From the NCBI RefSeq assembly GCF_000018045.1, contig NC_009792.1:3348001-3412000 (forward strand): a stretch of 64,000 nt of DNA, in the 5' to 3' direction. Origin of the DNA: Citrobacter koseri ATCC BAA-895. Its GTDB lineage: Bacteria; Pseudomonadota; Gammaproteobacteria; Enterobacterales; Enterobacteriaceae. Each line of letters starts with the position of its first letter. The stretch's first letter is position 1. The notes under the pieces are model-generated. The model did no database searches. It saw nothing but the letters and a program-made list of their open reading frames with translations, and was not told the DNA's origin. This document shows positions 52,659 to 61,895 of the stretch, piece after piece. Both the position numbers and the translations under genes were made by a program.

Positions 52659-53915
52659 TTATTCCCCCTGACGCTGGTAGTCGTTACGCTGCGCGTTAGC
52701 GCGGCGTTGGTCCATAATATCGCCCTGACTGGTGGACGAGGTATTGCTTGCTCCGCTCGTGCTGGACGATGAAGCCGGCGGCAGACGCAGCAGATTGTTA
52801 CCCGTGCTGTCTTTTGCCGCAGGCGCGTTAGCGCCTTTCAGCATCTGATCCAATGGCAGAACCATCAGATTGCCGCCTTTGTCGTTGACCAGAACTTTAC
52901 GCGTATGGCTCAACACTTTTTCCATCGTCTCGATATACAGACGCTCGCGAGTAATCTCTGGTGCGGCTTTATATTCCGGCAGAATTTTAGCGAAGCGAGC
53001 CACTTCACCCTGCGCTTCCAGGATGGTTTGGGTTCTGTATGCACGCGCTTCTTCAAGAATACGCTGCGCCTGACCGTTCGCACGCGGCTGAACTTCGTTG
53101 GTGTACGCTTCCGCTTCACGGATGTATTGCTGTTCGTTCTCACGCGCCGCGATAGCATCGTCAAACGCCGCTTTTACCTCTTCCGGCGGACGCGCTGCCT
53201 GGAAGTTGACGTCCAGCAGAGTAATACCCATGTTGTACGGACGAATGGTCTCTTCCAGTTCACGCTGGGTATCGCTACGAATAACGGTACGACCTTCCGT
53301 CAGAATGCGGTCCATCGTGTATTTACCGATAACCCCACGCAGGGCGCTGTCGGTCGCCTGACGCAGACTGTCATCCGCGCTGGTCACGCTGAACAGATAA
53401 CGCTGCGGATCGGTCACACGGTACTGCACGTTCATCTCAACGCGCACAACGTTTTCATCAGAAGTCAGCATCACACCGGACGCCGCCAGTTCGCGAACCG
53501 CTTCCACGTTCACCGGGGTAACTTCATCGATAAACGTCGGCTTCCAGTTCAGACCCGGCTCAACCAGGTGACTGAATTTACCGAAGCGTGTCACCACGCC
53601 GCGTTCCGCTTCTTTGATGGTGTAGAAACCGCTGGCAGCCCAGATAATGACGATCGCTGCCGCTGCGATGGTAACGACACGACCTCCGATATGCGGGCGC
53701 GGCCCCTGCGATGAACTACCACCGCCAGAGCCTGTACCTTTACCGCCACCCAGACCACCGAGCTTTTTACTCAGTTTGCGGAAGATATCATCAAGATCAG
53801 GTGGCCCCTGATCGCGACCACCTTTGTTTCCATTTCCCTCAGAGTTGCCGCCAGGTTTGCTGCTTCCCCACGGGTCGCGGTCTTGTCCGTTATTACCGGG
53901 CTGATTCCACGCCAT
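52659..53915 (-). CDS. hflK: HflK, modulator of FtsH protease
   Basis: Partner of HflC, 418 residues. A glycine-rich cytoplasmic N-terminus (about 1-75, many Gly/Asn/Asp and GGGKGTGSGGGSS) precedes the membrane helix (about 80-98) and the SPFH domain (about 99-280), then a helical region and a Ser-rich C-terminus. The terminal low-complexity regions are typical of HflK. It starts 92 bp after hflX. Confidence 0.97.
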   Translation of the reverse strand: MAWNQPGNNGQDRDPWGSSKPGGNSEGNGNKGGRDQGPPDLDDIFRKLSKKLGGLGGGKGTGSGGGSSSQGPRPHIGGRVVTIAAAAIVIIWAASGFYTIKEAERGVVTRFGKFSHLVEPGLNWKPTFIDEVTPVNVEAVRELAASGVMLTSDENVVRVEMNVQYRVTDPQRYLFSVTSADDSLRQATDSALRGVIGKYTMDRILTEGRTVIRSDTQRELEETIRPYNMGITLLDVNFQAARPPEEVKAAFDDAIAARENEQQYIREAEAYTNEVQPRANGQAQRILEEARAYRTQTILEAQGEVARFAKILPEYKAAPEITRERLYIETMEKVLSHTRKVLVNDKGGNLMVLPLDQMLKGANAPAAKDSTGNNLLRLPPASSSSTSGASNTSSTSQGDIMDQRRANAQRNDYQRQGE

Positions 53916-54007
53916 GTTTGTGCTCCATATTTGTTATGCGGTGATCCCCGTTGTCTTTCGACGAGAGGGATAAGGCGAAATTACTCCATGCTCCAGACGA
54001 GCCGCCA

Positions 54008-55288
54008 TTAGATCACATAGTCGATCAACGCCGGTTCTTGTTTACAGAGGCGACGCCAGTCGACAATCGGCATGCGAACCTGCAAACTTACGCTGCCGTC
54101 CTCCTCCATCCACTCTTTTTCTATTGCCTGAAGTTGGTAAAACCGGCTTCTCAGACGCCCTTCCTGCGGCGGCAAACGCAACGTATGCTGCGCTACCTCG
54201 CCGGAAAGCCGCTCCGTCAAAGCCTGAAAAAGCTGTGGTATCCCAATCCCTGTTTGCGCGGAAAGCCAGACACGGATTGGTTTGTTCTCTTCATCCCTGT
54301 CGATACGCGGTTCAAAATCGTCCAGCATATCGATCTTGTTCATCACCATCAGGGTTGGGATCTCGTGAGCATCGATCTCTTCGAGAACCGTATCCACTGC
54401 GTCGATGTTTTCCTGTACGCGCACGTCAGCGGCATCAACAACGTGTAACAAGAGCGTGGCCTGCCGGGTTTCCTGCAAGGTCGCTTTAAACGCCGCCACC
54501 AGATCGTGCGGTAAATGACGGATAAACCCTACGGTATCCGCCAGTACGGTTTCCCCCACATCTGCGACATCGATACGGCGCAGCGTCGGGTCCAGGGTCG
54601 CAAACAGTTGGTCTGCGGCATACACCCTGGCTTCAGTAATCTGATTGAAAAGGGTGGATTTACCGGCGTTGGTATATCCCACCAGCGAGACCGTCGGGAC
54701 ATCCGCTTTTATACGCGACTGCCGCCCCTGCTCACGTTGCTTCTCAACTTTTTCCAGGCGCGACTGTATCTGTACAATACGATTACGCAGCAAACGACGG
54801 TCGGTTTCGAGCTGGGTTTCACCCGGACCGCGCAAACCAATCCCGCCTTTCTGCCTTTCAAGGTGGGTCCAGCCACGAACCAGACGCGTGGCCAGATGAC
54901 GCAACTGCGCCAATTCAACCTGCAACTTACCTTCGTGGGTACGTGCACGCTGAGCAAAAATATCTAAAATAAGACCGGTTCTGTCGATCACGCGACATTC
55001 ACACAAACGTTCCAGGTTACGCTCCTGGGCCGGGCTTAAAGCATGATCGAAAAGCACGACCGCAGCGTTAGACGCTTTCACGGCTTCCGCAATTTCAACT
55101 GCCTTACCTTCACCTACAAAGTACTTCGGGTGCGGTGCTTTACGGCTACCGGTAATCACCTGCATTGCTTCGACACCGGCGGAAGAGACCAGAGACTCAA
55201 ACTCCTGGAGGTCTTCCATATCTTTGTCTTGCGAAAAATAGATGTGTACCAGTACCGCCTGCTCACCGGCATCATAACGGTCAAACAA
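54008..55288 (-). CDS. hflX: Ribosome-rescue GTPase HflX
   Basis: Translation-factor-type GTPase of 426 residues that splits stalled 70S ribosomes, notably after heat or antibiotic stress. An N-terminal HflX nucleotide-binding-like domain (about 20-110) is followed by a long coiled linker (about 155-195) and the G domain: G1 GYTNAGKS (about 204-211), DTVGFI and NKID. It lies 73 bp after hfq in the superoperon. The name reflects genetic linkage to hflKC, not FtsH control. Confidence 0.97.
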   Translation of the reverse strand: MFDRYDAGEQAVLVHIYFSQDKDMEDLQEFESLVSSAGVEAMQVITGSRKAPHPKYFVGEGKAVEIAEAVKASNAAVVLFDHALSPAQERNLERLCECRVIDRTGLILDIFAQRARTHEGKLQVELAQLRHLATRLVRGWTHLERQKGGIGLRGPGETQLETDRRLLRNRIVQIQSRLEKVEKQREQGRQSRIKADVPTVSLVGYTNAGKSTLFNQITEARVYAADQLFATLDPTLRRIDVADVGETVLADTVGFIRHLPHDLVAAFKATLQETRQATLLLHVVDAADVRVQENIDAVDTVLEEIDAHEIPTLMVMNKIDMLDDFEPRIDRDEENKPIRVWLSAQTGIGIPQLFQALTERLSGEVAQHTLRLPPQEGRLRSRFYQLQAIEKEWMEEDGSVSLQVRMPIVDWRRLCKQEPALIDYVI

Positions 55289-55361
55289 GCGTCAACCCCT
55301 CGATATATATCAGCGGGGAACGCAGGTTCCCTGGCTCCCCGTGTGTAAAACAGCCAAAACC

Positions 55362-55670
55362 TTATTCGGTTTCTTCGCTGTCCTGTTGCGCAGAAGTACC
55401 CTGCGCGCTGCTACCGTGATGGTAGTTACTGCTGGTGCCGCCACCGGCATTGTTACTGTGATGAGAAACCGGGCGAGACGGGACAACAGTAGAAATCGCG
55501 TGCTTGTAAACCATCTGGCTGACCGTGTTTTTCAACAGGATCACGAATTGATCAAAAGACTCGATTTGACCTTGCAGCTTAATACCATTCACCAAATAAA
55601 TAGAAACTGGAACACGTTCCCGACGCAGTGCGTTCAGGAACGGATCTTGTAAAGATTGCCCCTTAGCCAT
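55362..55670 (-). CDS. hfq: RNA chaperone Hfq
   Basis: Hexameric Sm-like protein of 102 residues that pairs small RNAs with mRNAs. Sm1 and Sm2 motifs span about 7-66, with Gln8, Phe42 and the YKH motif (Lys56, His57) lining the U-binding proximal face. A disordered, Ser/Gly/His-rich C-terminal tail ends in the acidic EETE that autoregulates RNA release. It lies 84 bp downstream of miaA. Hfq is the partner expected for GcvB control of cycA. Confidence 0.98.
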   Translation of the reverse strand: MAKGQSLQDPFLNALRRERVPVSIYLVNGIKLQGQIESFDQFVILLKNTVSQMVYKHAISTVVPSRPVSHHSNNAGGGTSSNYHHGSSAQGTSAQQDSEETE

Positions 55671-55754
55671 TCTCTCTTTTCCTTATATGCTTATTTGTAC
55701 TTTGAACCTTTCGATTCTGAAAAATTGCGCACGATACGTCTCAATTGTACACAT

Positions 55755-56705
55755 TCAGTTCGCGATAGCACCAACAACCTGCAATACTTCGTTTCGCGCC
55801 TGGTCAGGCTTTTCACTGTCAAGCCAGCGTACTCCTTCCCAACCACGCAACCAGGTTACCTGACGCTTCGCCAACTGCCTCGTGGCGCAAACACCTCTAT
55901 AAACCATTTCATCATATGAAATTTCGCCTTCAATGTATGACCACATCTGGCGGTATCCCACACAACGAATGGAAGGCAAGTCCGTATGCAAATCTCCACG
56001 GGCAAAAAGCGCCCGAACTTCTGCTTCAAAACCTGAAGCCAACATCTGATGAAAACGCTGCTCAATTCGCTGATGGAGCAGTTCACGGCTCGCCGGGGCG
56101 ATGGCGAACTGATGCACCTGATACGGTAGAGCGTCTCCTGACGTTTGCGTCAGTTCCGTTAAAGTTTTACCCGAAATGAAAAAAACTTCCAGTGCCCGGG
56201 AAAGTCTTTGCGGATCATTTGGATGAATCCGTGCGGCAGCGACCGGATCAATATCCTGAAGCTGTCGGTGCAACACATCCCATCCCTGCTCTGCCGCCTG
56301 TTGCTCAATTCGGGCTCTGATCTCAGGTTCCGCCGACGGTAAGGGCGAAAGTCCCTCCAGCAACGCCTTGAAATACAACATGGTGCCGCCCACTAACAGC
56401 GGAATACGCCCCGCCGCAGTAATCTCCGCCATTTCCGCTAACGCATCGCGACGAAAATCCGCTGCTGAGTACGCTTGCGCCGGATCGAGAATATCCAGCA
56501 ATCGGTGCGGAGCGGCCTTTAACTCTGAAGCTGTCGGCTTCGCCGTACCGATGTCCATCCCCCGATAAATAAGGGCGGAATCAACGCTTATCAACTCTAC
56601 AGGCAAAACTTTACGCAATTCAATTGCTAACGCTGTCTTGCCGGAGGCCGTCGGCCCCATCAAAAAAATCGCCTTTGGCAGGCTCGCCTTACTTACATCA
56701 CTCAT
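55755..56705 (-). CDS. miaA: tRNA dimethylallyltransferase
   Basis: Adds the isopentenyl group to A37 of tRNAs reading UNN codons (i6A37). It has 316 residues. The P-loop GPTASGKT is at 17-24, followed by the DMAPP transferase core (SVDSALIYRGMDIGTAKP about 40-57). The start overlaps the mutL 3' end by 8 bases. Conserved mutL-miaA-hfq order. Confidence 0.97.
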   Translation of the reverse strand: MSDVSKASLPKAIFLMGPTASGKTALAIELRKVLPVELISVDSALIYRGMDIGTAKPTASELKAAPHRLLDILDPAQAYSAADFRRDALAEMAEITAAGRIPLLVGGTMLYFKALLEGLSPLPSAEPEIRARIEQQAAEQGWDVLHRQLQDIDPVAAARIHPNDPQRLSRALEVFFISGKTLTELTQTSGDALPYQVHQFAIAPASRELLHQRIEQRFHQMLASGFEAEVRALFARGDLHTDLPSIRCVGYRQMWSYIEGEISYDEMVYRGVCATRQLAKRQVTWLRGWEGVRWLDSEKPDQARNEVLQVVGAIAN

Positions 56706-58557
56706 GTTTCAGGGCGTTCATCACCGAATGTAAATCAACAGGTTGTAACAGACCACCCGGCGGCGCCTTCACGAGCTGCGGACATAACCGCTCTACATCA
56801 GCCAACAGCGTAATGGCCTGCGCCATCGTCCACTGCGGATGTTCACTCATCAAATTCCGCGCAATCCATTGTGCAATATTGCCCGCGTCAAACGCTGACT
56901 GCTGCGCGAGGTAGCCTATCAGTTCAGGAATCAAGATTTGTAAATTTTGTTGGCGTAAGGGTAAAGGCACTGCACGAATGGTCACATGCTGCGCATCTGA
57001 CTGGAATTCAATCCCCAGATCCGTCAGTGGTGTTTGCGCTTTTTCCAGCGCGGATTTCTCCTCCGCCGACACTTTTAAGCGCAGCGGAATCAACAACGGC
57101 TGGGCGCAGACCGGCGTCTGCCCCGGCGTCAGTTGGGCCTGACGCAGCCAGCGTTCCGCCACGGGCAGCGCCAGCAGGTGGATATTGCCGTCACGCTCAA
57201 GCAATGCGCAATCCGCGCCGACAATGGTCAGCACGCGACCGAAACTCTGGCTATGCCCTGCCAGCGACGGCGCTGCCGTTTCTGCTTCCGGTGCAAGCGC
57301 CGGTTGTCGCGGAGCGGGCGTCTGTAACAGCTGGCGGTACACTTCGCCCTGCTGTTTCTGGTAGCCCGGCTGGGCATGCGGCCAACTGGCAGCAGGCTGA
57401 CGTCCGCCGGTTGCCCCTGACGACGTGGAATAGCGCGGCGCGGCGGGTTCCCGCGCAGAGGCCGGTTCAGCGAAATGATTACGCCCGGCCGCCACGCGGT
57501 TTTCCGGGATGTGACGCGGCGCAGGCGCTTCTTCCGCCAGCGGCAGCGGCGCATCAAGCTGCTGCTGTAGCACGCTCAATACGCCCTGATAGATGAAATC
57601 ATGCACCAGCCGCGACTGATGGAAACGCACCTCATGTTTCGCCGGATGCACGTTCACATCCACCTGATGCGGGTCAATCTCCAGATACAGCACAAATGCC
57701 GGTTGCCGATCGCCGCCCAGTTTGTCTTCACAGGCCTGACGAATCGCATGATTGATTAACCGGTCGCGCATCATGCGGCCGTTCACGTAGCAGTACTGGA
57801 TTTCCGCCAGCGCCGCCGTAGTATGGTGAGGATCGGCCACCCAGCCGCGCAGCGTCAGATCGCCGTGCTGCCATTCAATCACCAACGCCTGTTCCAGAAA
57901 CGGTGCGCCGCAAAGCGCGCCTAATCGACGTTCCTTCTGCCCGTCCTGCGCAACCGCGCGGTACTGGCGCACCATTTTACCGTTGTGCGACAAATTAAGG
58001 GTGACGTCGAAGCGCGCCAGCGCAATGCGGCGGATAATTTCGTCAATGTGGTTGAACTCGGTTTTCTCGGTGCGCATAAACTTGCGCCGTGCCGGCGTGT
58101 TGTAGAACAAGTCCAGCACCTCCAGCGTGGTGCCGACCGGATGCGCCGCCGGTTTTACCGTCACGTCCATATCACGCCCTTCGGCATAGGCCTGCCAGGC
58201 TTCCGCCTGTTCCGCGGTACGTGACGTGAGGGTTAAACGCGAAACCGAGCTGATACTTGCCAGCGCTTCGCCGCGAAATCCGAGACTGATAATCGCTTCG
58301 AGATCGTCAAGCGAGGCGATTTTACTGGTGGCATGGCGGGCCAGCGCCAGCGCCAGCTCGTCTTTTTTAATTCCGCAGCCATTATCGCGAATACGAATAA
58401 GCTTTGCGCCGCCGCGTTCGATATCAATATCGATCCGCGTCGCCCCTGCATCAAGGCTGTTTTCCACCAGCTCTTTCACAACCGACGCAGGTCGCTCTAC
58501 CACCTCACCTGCGGCAATTTGGTTCGCCAGTTGCGGCGGTAGAACCTGAATCGGCAT
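56698..58557 (-). CDS. mutL: DNA mismatch repair protein MutL
   Basis: Matchmaker of methyl-directed mismatch repair, 619 residues. N-terminal GHL ATPase motifs: ELVENSLDAGA (about 29-39), IRDNGCGI (about 56-63) and GFRGEALASIS (about 93-103). A proline/alanine-rich linker (about 330-430) leads to the C-terminal dimerisation domain. The endonuclease motif DQHAxxE is not visible, as expected for MutH-dependent species. It starts 9 bp after amiB. Confidence 0.98.
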   Translation of the reverse strand: MPIQVLPPQLANQIAAGEVVERPASVVKELVENSLDAGATRIDIDIERGGAKLIRIRDNGCGIKKDELALALARHATSKIASLDDLEAIISLGFRGEALASISSVSRLTLTSRTAEQAEAWQAYAEGRDMDVTVKPAAHPVGTTLEVLDLFYNTPARRKFMRTEKTEFNHIDEIIRRIALARFDVTLNLSHNGKMVRQYRAVAQDGQKERRLGALCGAPFLEQALVIEWQHGDLTLRGWVADPHHTTAALAEIQYCYVNGRMMRDRLINHAIRQACEDKLGGDRQPAFVLYLEIDPHQVDVNVHPAKHEVRFHQSRLVHDFIYQGVLSVLQQQLDAPLPLAEEAPAPRHIPENRVAAGRNHFAEPASAREPAAPRYSTSSGATGGRQPAASWPHAQPGYQKQQGEVYRQLLQTPAPRQPALAPEAETAAPSLAGHSQSFGRVLTIVGADCALLERDGNIHLLALPVAERWLRQAQLTPGQTPVCAQPLLIPLRLKVSAEEKSALEKAQTPLTDLGIEFQSDAQHVTIRAVPLPLRQQNLQILIPELIGYLAQQSAFDAGNIAQWIARNLMSEHPQWTMAQAITLLADVERLCPQLVKAPPGGLLQPVDLHSVMNALKHE

Positions 58558-58566
58558 GTAAAATCC

Positions 58567-59898
58567 TTAGTTAATCAACGACTCGCCCGGCGACACCGCG
58601 CTGGCCGTTTGCGCCGGAGCGCTCTGCGGCCCGGATTGCACCGGATGCGCCTGGAAGTAGTTACGCAACCCTTGGTAAATCGCCTCTGCCAGCTGCTGCT
58701 GATAAGCATCGCTTGCCAGCAAACGTTCTTCGCCGCTGTTGCTGATAAAGCCCGTTTCAACCAGCACCGAGGGGATATCCGGGGAACGCAACACGCCGAG
58801 GCTGGCGTGTTCAGGGCGACGCTTATGCAGCGAACCAATGCGCTGCAACTGACCTAACATGTTTGTCGCCACATCATACCCTACGCGCTGGGAATGACCG
58901 AATTGCAAATCCAGTACCGCCTGGCTTAAGTAGGGGTCAGCCTGACTGTTCGCCAGCACATCGCCCGCGCCGCCCAGCAGCTCAGACTGCTTCTCATGTT
59001 CTTCCAGCCAGTTCGCCATTTCGCTGTTGGCGCGACGGTTTGACAGCACCCATACCGAGGCGCCCGTCGCGTTTCGGTTTGGCGCGGCATCCGCATGAAT
59101 GGAGACGAGGAAATTGGCGTTCTGCTTACGCGCCACGTCGGAGCGCCCCATCACGGAGATGAAATAATCCCCGTCGCGGGTCAATACTCCTTTGAACATC
59201 GGATCGTTATTCAACAACGTGCGCAGCTTACGGGCGATAGCAATCGTCACGTTTTTCTCCCGCGTCCCGCCGGGGCCAATAGCGCCGGGGTCTTGCCCGC
59301 CGTGACCGGCATCAATGGCAATCACCACTTTGTCGCCGTTACTGGATGTCGCCCGCGCTGCCGGGCGCGTTACCGTATTGCTGCTGGTGACAGCGGTAGC
59401 GCGATCCTGGTTTGTTTTAAACGGATTTCGCGCAGGTTCAGTCGGACGCGGAGCGACCACCGGCGTCTCAACGCGTTTTGCGACGACAGGCGGTGGAGGT
59501 GGCGGCGGAGGCGTATCGGCGTTGATGGTAAAGACCACGGTATAGTTACCGCCGCTCTGTCGTTTCACAGCCTCGGTTTTACCGTTCTCCGTCAGATCGA
59601 CAACCAACCGCAACGACTGCGCATCTTTCGCCGTACCGGAGCGAATCGCTTTTACCAGGTTGTTGCCGCTAAACTGCAACGGCAGTCCCTGAATCACGCC
59701 GGTCTGTTTGATATCCAGCGCGACGGTACGTTTACCTTCTTGCGAAAACGCATAATCAGGATCGCCGATAAAACTGAACGTAATCCGCGCCTGCCGATCG
59801 CCGTTAGATACCTGAATATCGGAGAGGCTGGCGGCCCCCGCCTGCGCGCACAGCAGGACCAGCGTTGCCACCACCCAATTTCTGATGCGATAAATCAT
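58567..59898 (-). CDS. amiB: N-acetylmuramoyl-L-alanine amidase AmiB
   Basis: Periplasmic septal amidase of 443 residues that splits peptidoglycan at division and is activated by EnvC. A signal peptide (about 1-22, ending AQAGA) is followed by an AMIN septal-targeting domain (about 24-120), an eight-proline run and linker, and Amidase_3 (about 190-415) with zinc motif IAIDAGHGGQDPGA and SIHADA. ATG at 59898 opens the signal peptide; the frame is open 27 codons further. It starts 16 bp after tsaE. Confidence 0.97.
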   Translation of the reverse strand: MIYRIRNWVVATLVLLCAQAGAASLSDIQVSNGDRQARITFSFIGDPDYAFSQEGKRTVALDIKQTGVIQGLPLQFSGNNLVKAIRSGTAKDAQSLRLVVDLTENGKTEAVKRQSGGNYTVVFTINADTPPPPPPPPVVAKRVETPVVAPRPTEPARNPFKTNQDRATAVTSSNTVTRPAARATSSNGDKVVIAIDAGHGGQDPGAIGPGGTREKNVTIAIARKLRTLLNNDPMFKGVLTRDGDYFISVMGRSDVARKQNANFLVSIHADAAPNRNATGASVWVLSNRRANSEMANWLEEHEKQSELLGGAGDVLANSQADPYLSQAVLDLQFGHSQRVGYDVATNMLGQLQRIGSLHKRRPEHASLGVLRSPDIPSVLVETGFISNSGEERLLASDAYQQQLAEAIYQGLRNYFQAHPVQSGPQSAPAQTASAVSPGESLIN

Positions 59899-59914
59899 CC
59901 CGCCACCCTTAAGG

Positions 59915-60376
59915 TTAACCGGCCAAACGCGCCAGCAACAAATCACCTGATGAGGAGACAGCACTAATGCGCGCCTCACGACCTTGCGCCTGGTAATCTA
60001 TGTGTATTTCGACATCCGGGTCAGGCAGTACACCTTTACCTTGTTGCGGCCATTCCACCAGGCAAATGGCATCGTTGGCAAAATAATCACGGATCCCCAT
60101 AAATTCCAGCTCCTCAGGGTCCGCAAGTCGGTATAAATCGAAGTGATACACCATTAAGTTATCGAGCGTATAGGGTTCAACCAGCGTGTAGGTCGGGCTT
60201 TTCACATTACCTTTGTGGCCCAACGCCTGTAGAAATCCCCGGCTGAAGGTGGTTTTCCCCGCCCCCAGGTCGCCGTACAAATAGATGACGGTCGCACCGT
60301 CACAGGCTTTCGCTACGCGTAGTCCCAGGTCTAAAGTCGCCTGCTCGTCAGGTAGCGGAATTACTCGATTCATCAT
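59915..60376 (-). CDS. tsaE: tRNA threonylcarbamoyladenosine biosynthesis ATPase TsaE
   Basis: Essential small ATPase (153 residues) that cycles the TsaBDE complex making t6A37 on ANN-decoding tRNAs. The P-loop GDLGAGKTTF (about 35-44) is followed by SPTYTLVEPY and the switch DLYRLADPEELE. It overlaps the nnr 3' end by 29 bases. Two adjacent ATGs (60376, 60373) are possible starts. Confidence 0.97.
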   Translation of the reverse strand: MMNRVIPLPDEQATLDLGLRVAKACDGATVIYLYGDLGAGKTTFSRGFLQALGHKGNVKSPTYTLVEPYTLDNLMVYHFDLYRLADPEELEFMGIRDYFANDAICLVEWPQQGKGVLPDPDVEIHIDYQAQGREARISAVSSSGDLLLARLAG

Positions 60377-61895
60377 GGTTTACGTCAATCACATCAGGGT
60401 TAACAATACGCTGTAGCGTAGAAAAGAGATCGGTTGCCAGCATGCCGCGGGTGCCATAACGCGCCGCTAAAACATCCGCCGCCGCACCGTGGGCAACACA
60501 TCCCGCACACGCTGCATCATACGGGGAAAACTTCTGTCCAAGCAATGCGCCAATAATGCCGGAAAGCACATCGCCCATTCCACCGCTGGCCATCCCGGCG
60601 TTACCGGCATCAATAATGCCCAACGCATGCGATTGGGCGGCGACGACCGTTCCCGCACCTTTCAGCACCGCCACGCCACCATACCGTTTTACCAGACGAC
60701 GTGCTGAAAGTAAGCGATCACTTTCAATTTCTGCGACAGAACAACCCAGTAGCCGCGCGGCTTCCCCCGGATGCGGCGTGATCACGCGATTGTGACGTTT
60801 ATCGGGATTGATTGCCAGCAGGTTCAGCGCATCCGCATCCCAGAGCATCGGTTTGCGAAAATTCTCAGCTTTCTGTAGCGCTTTTTTACCCCATTCCTGC
60901 TGTCCGAGCCCAGGGCCTATCACCACCACGTCCGCCCATTGCAGACTGTCATCAAGAGATTGAGGCGTCAGTTCATGCACCATCAGTTCGGGACGGGCGG
61001 TCAGCAACGGCGCGATATTTTCGCTACGCGTCAGCACCCGCACTAATCCTGCTCCGGCACGCAGCGCCGCTTCGCCGGTCATACGTATCGCTCCCGCCGT
61101 CCCGTGGTCGCCGCCAATAATGACCAGCCGACCATGATCGCCTTTATGCGACGTCGGACGGCGTGGTGTCAGCCAGTGGGAAAGTTGCGAAGCCGCAAAG
61201 CGCTGGATACGTACCTCTTGTCCTGCCAGCCAGCTTTCCAGACCCAGCGCGTCAAAGTGCAGCGCTCCCACCACATCCCGCGCCTTGCCCGTCAGCAAAC
61301 CGGGTTTCAGCGCAACGAAGGTAACGGTATGCGCGGCATTCATCACCGCACCAGGCGTGGCGCCCGTTTGCGCCAGCAAACCGGAGGGGATATCAATAGC
61401 CACCACCGGCGCTGGATGGCTGTTCGCTCGTTCAATAAGCGTAGAGAGGGAGGTGCGCGGAGCCTGCGTCAGGCCGGTCCCCAGCAGGGCGTCAATAATC
61501 ACATCAATATGATCCGGCCAGATGATATCCGACGCATGAATGACGCCCCCGGCATTGAGCCACGCCTCGCGCGCCTGCGCCGCCTCTTCAGGAAGCGGCT
61601 TATCGCTCTCCTGCGCCAGTAGCGTCACCTCAATACCTGCGGCTTTCGCCAGCCTCGCCACCACGTAGCCGTCGCCGCCATTATTACCGTGACCGCAAAG
61701 CACCAGCCAGCGCCGTGAATCGGGGTACGCGTCGCGTGCAACCTGAAATGCGGCTTCCCCCGCCCGCAGCATCAGCTCATACAGCGTCAGCCCTAAGCTG
61801 TCCGCCGCCTCGCGTTCCGCCCGTTTGATCTCATCGGCGGGCCAGATGGAGTGTGGTATACTTGCGGGGTTTTTCTTCATTGTATGGTCCGTCAT
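60348..61895 (-). CDS. nnr: Bifunctional NAD(P)H-hydrate epimerase/dehydratase
   Basis: Repairs hydrated NAD(P)H: the N-terminal YjeF_N domain (about 10-225, CGHGNNGGDGYVVARL) epimerises it and the C-terminal ADP-dependent dehydratase (about 235-505, GDHGTAGAI and GNAGMASGGMGDVLSG) restores the cofactor. It has 515 residues from ATG 61895, which is the E. coli start. A second ATG (61880) gives a protein five residues shorter. Its start codon overlaps that of divergent queG. First gene of the superoperon. Confidence 0.96.
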   Translation of the reverse strand: MTDHTMKKNPASIPHSIWPADEIKRAEREAADSLGLTLYELMLRAGEAAFQVARDAYPDSRRWLVLCGHGNNGGDGYVVARLAKAAGIEVTLLAQESDKPLPEEAAQAREAWLNAGGVIHASDIIWPDHIDVIIDALLGTGLTQAPRTSLSTLIERANSHPAPVVAIDIPSGLLAQTGATPGAVMNAAHTVTFVALKPGLLTGKARDVVGALHFDALGLESWLAGQEVRIQRFAASQLSHWLTPRRPTSHKGDHGRLVIIGGDHGTAGAIRMTGEAALRAGAGLVRVLTRSENIAPLLTARPELMVHELTPQSLDDSLQWADVVVIGPGLGQQEWGKKALQKAENFRKPMLWDADALNLLAINPDKRHNRVITPHPGEAARLLGCSVAEIESDRLLSARRLVKRYGGVAVLKGAGTVVAAQSHALGIIDAGNAGMASGGMGDVLSGIIGALLGQKFSPYDAACAGCVAHGAAADVLAARYGTRGMLATDLFSTLQRIVNPDVIDVNHDESSNSAT

